Below are positions 61,436 to 64,000 of a stretch of 64,000 nt of DNA, piece by piece. A model generated the notes under the pieces. That model worked only from the letters and a program-made list of their open reading frames with translations. It was not told the DNA's origin and did not search any database. The position numbers were made by a program, and so were the translations under genes. Source of the stretch: Parabacteroides sp. FAFU027 (GTDB taxonomy: Bacteria > Bacteroidota > Bacteroidia > Bacteroidales > UBA7332); the NCBI RefSeq assembly GCF_022808675.1, contig NZ_JAKZKV010000002.1, positions 310,001 through 374,000 of the forward strand, written 5' to 3'. Position 1 is the stretch's first letter. The number at the start of each line of letters is the position of its first letter.

Positions 61436-62377
61436 ATGAAAAACTATTTCAGATTTAATCTCGAAGGTAAAACGCTTTTGCCTGCATGGATCGGAATGAT
61501 CCTTTTAGTCGTTGTTCCCTACATCGCAATGATTTACCTGACAGGACAAGCAACAGCAAACTATGAAAAACCAACAGCAATGTGGTTGATCGTACCCATA
61601 TTATTTGTTTCATTTCCGGTATGTAACTTCTACATCATCCGGATCATGATCGAAAGCCTTGAGTATAACGGCGAATCGCTCCGTTCTGATATCACACTAG
61701 GCCGGTTCTATGGTATCTATATCAGCGGAATGTTGCTCTCGATTATTACGTTGGGTATCTATTCCCCCTGGTTTATTACCAAAATGCAGAGTTACATTTC
61801 TGAAAAGACTTCTTACAAATCACGTGAGTTTATCTTCATGGGTGAGGCGGGTAATCTTTTCGGGATTCTTACATTGACTCTGATCCTTCCGATGATTGCC
61901 CTGATCGTATTTGTGATCTTTGCCTTTCCGGAGCATAAAGCCGTTACAACTACCGAAACCATCATTCAGCAGGTTCTGACGTGGGTAATAATGATCCCGT
62001 ATATCTATTATTTATATAAATGGACCTTCAACTTTAAGCACAATGGCTATCACATTAAGTGGAATACAGAGAACATCCCGGCAATGGGCAAGGTAGCAAA
62101 AGAAATACTCCTTTCAATAATTACATTGGGGATCTATTATCCAATGGCGTGGATTCGACTATATGAATACTTTATCCACAAGACAGAATCGAATGTCGTG
62201 GACAATCAGCAAATCCGTTTCGGATATGATATTGAGGCCAAAGATGATTATTTGTATTTGTGGAAACAGATATTATTGAGCATCGTCACTTTGGGAATCT
62301 ATTATCCCTGGGCAATATCTAATGTCGGCAAACGAATATTGGACAAAACCTATATGGAGAAGATTGTAGTCGGATAA
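61436..62377 (+). CDS. DUF898 (YjgN-like) membrane protein
   Basis: The start is set at MKNYFRFNLEGK (313 aa); earlier in-frame codons lie in repeat sequence. It is an integral membrane protein with about six transmembrane helices. It carries the DUF898 hallmark repeated three times: SIITLGIYSPWFITKM, SIITLGIYYPMAW and SIVTLGIYYPWAIS. The family is widespread and of unknown function. It is last gene of the small-envelope-gene run. Confidence 0.85.
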   Translation: MKNYFRFNLEGKTLLPAWIGMILLVVVPYIAMIYLTGQATANYEKPTAMWLIVPILFVSFPVCNFYIIRIMIESLEYNGESLRSDITLGRFYGIYISGMLLSIITLGIYSPWFITKMQSYISEKTSYKSREFIFMGEAGNLFGILTLTLILPMIALIVFVIFAFPEHKAVTTTETIIQQVLTWVIMIPYIYYLYKWTFNFKHNGYHIKWNTENIPAMGKVAKEILLSIITLGIYYPMAWIRLYEYFIHKTESNVVDNQQIRFGYDIEAKDDYLYLWKQILLSIVTLGIYYPWAISNVGKRILDKTYMEKIVVG

Positions 62378-62404
62378 GGCGAAAAAACAGCTATCTGAAT
62401 CATG

Positions 62405-62517
62405 TACTCTATCCCTCGTTTCCCAACAAGGGGTAAATGGCATAACGCTTTCAACGTTGAGAATAAAGCCACGATAAAATCGCTTTATCAATCACCCATC
62501 GGTAGGAACCGAGGGTG
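62405..62517. repeat. Intergenic mosaic repeat, copy 4
   Basis: CCCTCGTTTCCCAACAAGGGG, ATGGCATAACGCTTTCAACG, TTGAGAATAAAG and CATCGGTAGGAACCGAGGGT follow copy 1 in order. Confidence 0.78.
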
Positions 62518-62530
62518 ATAACAAAACACA

Positions 62531-62563
62531 AAATCGGCTGCCGGAATAACCGACAGCCGATTT
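62531..62563. terminator. Terminator between DUF898 gene and infB
   Basis: AAATCGGCTG (62531-62540) pairs with CAGCCGATTT (62554-62563). A T-rich run lies on the plus side and a TTTGTG/TTTTGT run on the minus side, so it can serve both. Confidence 0.8.
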
Positions 62564-62617
62564 GTTTTTATGGGCAATTCACTTGGGGCGCTGAAGGCCT
62601 CCGGTGAATGAGATTTA

Positions 62618-64000
62618 TTACAATGTACGGCTTACTTCTACCTCTTCGTAAGCTTCGATGATGTCGCCCACTTTCAGGTCGTTGTAGTTGTGAATATTCA
62701 AACCACACTCATAGCCGAATGCCACCTCTTTCACATCGTCCTTGAAGCGTTTCAATGAACCGAGGTCTCCCGAGTAGATTACGATACCATCGCGGATCAG
62801 GCGGATTTTCGAGTTACGTTTGATCTTACCTTCTTTAACCATACATCCGGCAACTGTACCGACTTTGGTGATTTTGAAGGTTTCACGCACTTCGAGCGTA
62901 GCAACAGTCTCTTCCACAATATCCGGAGAAAGCATACCTTCCATCGCGGCTTTCACCTCTTCGATGGCTTTGTAGATCACAGAGTACTGACGGATGTCCA
63001 CACCCTCTTTCTCAGCCAGTCTGCGCGCACTTGCCGACGGACGTACCTGGAAGGCAATGATGATCGCATTTGAAGCGGCTGCCAGAGTGATATCCGATTC
63101 GGAAATCTGACCTACTGCTTTGTGGATTACATTTACTTCGATCTCTTCGGTTGAAAGCTTGATCAACGAATCCGACAATGCCTCTACAGAACCATCCACG
63201 TCACCTTTCACGATCACGTTAAGCTGCTGGAAGTTTCCGATCGCGATACGGCGGCCGATATCGTCCAGAGTAAGCAGTTTCTGAGTACGGAGTCCTTGCT
63301 CGCGCTGCAACTGCTCACGTTTAGTGGCAATTTCGCGGGCTTCCTGCTCTGATTCCAGTACGTGGAAGGTATCACCTGCCTGAGGAGCACCGTTCAGACC
63401 AAGGATCAATACCGGTTCAGCAGGTCCTGCCTCTTTCACGCGTTGGTTACGCTCGTTGAACATCGCTTTTACGCGGCCATAATGAGTACCGGCCAACACC
63501 ACATCACCCATTTTGAGGGTTCCGTTTGAAACCAATACAGTAGCCAGGTAACCACGACCTTTATCCAGTGACGATTCGATGATCGAACCGGTTGCACGTT
63601 TATTAGGATTAGCTTTAAGATCCAACATCTCCGCTTCAAGCAACACTTTCTCGAGCAGTTGGTCAATGTTGAGACCTTTTTTCGCGGAAATTTCCTGTGA
63701 CTGGTATTTACCACCCCAGTCTTCCACGAGGTAGTTCATGTTAGCCAGAGCCTCTTTGATCTTCTCTGGATTTGCACCCTGTTTGTCTATTTTATTGATG
63801 GCGAAAATCATCGGTACATTCGCTGCAGAAGCGTGGTTGATCGCCTCAATGGTCTGAGGCATCAGGCCGTCGTCAGCAGCAACGATGATAATCGCAACGT
63901 CAGTAACGTTTGCTCCACGGGCACGCATCGCTGTAAAGGCTTCGTGACCAGGAGTATCGAGGAAGGTTATCTTACGACCATCCGGCAGATCCACGTGGTA
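62618..64000 (-). CDS. infB: Translation initiation factor IF-2 (C-terminal part, 5' end beyond window)
   Basis: The last 460 residues of IF-2, the GTPase that brings fMet-tRNA to the 30S subunit. The fragment starts inside the G domain with switch [10 protein letters not shown], then G4 NKID, domain II, domain III and the tRNA-binding C-terminal domain ([20 protein letters not shown]). The open frame continues past the right edge, so the internal GTG near 63994 is not a start. Confidence 0.97.
   Translation of the reverse strand, partial: YHVDLPDGRKITFLDTPGHEAFTAMRARGANVTDVAIIIVAADDGLMPQTIEAINHASAANVPMIFAINKIDKQGANPEKIKEALANMNYLVEDWGGKYQSQEISAKKGLNIDQLLEKVLLEAEMLDLKANPNKRATGSIIESSLDKGRGYLATVLVSNGTLKMGDVVLAGTHYGRVKAMFNERNQRVKEAGPAEPVLILGLNGAPQAGDTFHVLESEQEAREIATKREQLQREQGLRTQKLLTLDDIGRRIAIGNFQQLNVIVKGDVDGSVEALSDSLIKLSTEEIEVNVIHKAVGQISESDITLAAASNAIIIAFQVRPSASARRLAEKEGVDIRQYSVIYKAIEEVKAAMEGMLSPDIVEETVATLEVRETFKITKVGTVAGCMVKEGKIKRNSKIRLIRDGIVIYSGDLGSLKRFKDDVKEVAFGYECGLNIHNYNDLKVGDIIEAYEEVEVSRTL

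Overview
The window is a 64 kb chromosomal segment of an anaerobic member of the Bacteroidales. Evidence: many genes sit behind the Bacteroidetes -7 element (TAnnTTTG, twice with a well spaced -33 TTTG or ATTG). Several secreted proteins carry type IX secretion (T9SS) sorting tails. GldA, a GldL-like protein and DUF4254 are typical of the phylum. [FeFe]-hydrogenase maturases and a 2-oxoglutarate:ferredoxin oxidoreductase point to fermentative, anaerobic life. The genus cannot be fixed from this alone; a Paludibacter- or Dysgonomonas-like relative is a guess.

Layout. 1-6.6 kb: xseA (cut by the left edge), a T9SS-type subtilase, a thioredoxin-fold protein without cysteines, a lipoprotein serpin and a retropepsin-PDZ protease. 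6.9-10.9 kb: hydG-hydF-hydE, with an inverted-repeat element in each gap. 11-24.6 kb: pdxB, gldA, an uncharacterised helical protein, a frameshifted barrel gene, topB, guaD, korAB, a second helical protein and a stand-alone FMN/glutamate-synthase-domain protein. 25-26.7 kb: DUF4254 plus a heptosyltransferase-like GT9. 28-35.3 kb: metG followed by a surface-glycan operon (two GT2, flippase, acyltransferase, FkbM methyltransferase). 35.5-37.9 kb (minus): GT11 fucosyltransferase, LamG protein and T9SS protein. 38-46.2 kb (minus): a tightly overlapping nonulosonic-acid (legionaminate-type) operon with an ATP-grasp ligase, a mini-HAD and a candidate transferase, but no recognisable N-acetyltransferase. 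46.3-54.6 kb: GT4/GT2 pair, radical SAM protein, DEAD-box helicase, tyrosine phosphatase, PfkB kinase, SIS isomerase and a membrane protein. 54.8-62.4 kb: DUF4419, a third helical protein and a string of small membrane or envelope genes, several duplicated and separated by copies of one intergenic repeat. The right edge cuts infB.

The most unusual signal is a set of four intergenic tandem arrays (13.4, 22.6, 35.3 and 56.2 kb). All have exactly 21-bp units, yet their sequences are unrelated. Three lie beside genes for uncharacterised helical proteins of 218-246 aa. The fourth fills the gap between two convergent glycan genes and shows compensatory changes that preserve a hairpin at every unit junction. 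In-frame stops in the 56 kb array argue against a coding role. I do not recognise this as a described system.

No rRNA, tRNA, CRISPR array, integrase or transposase was seen.
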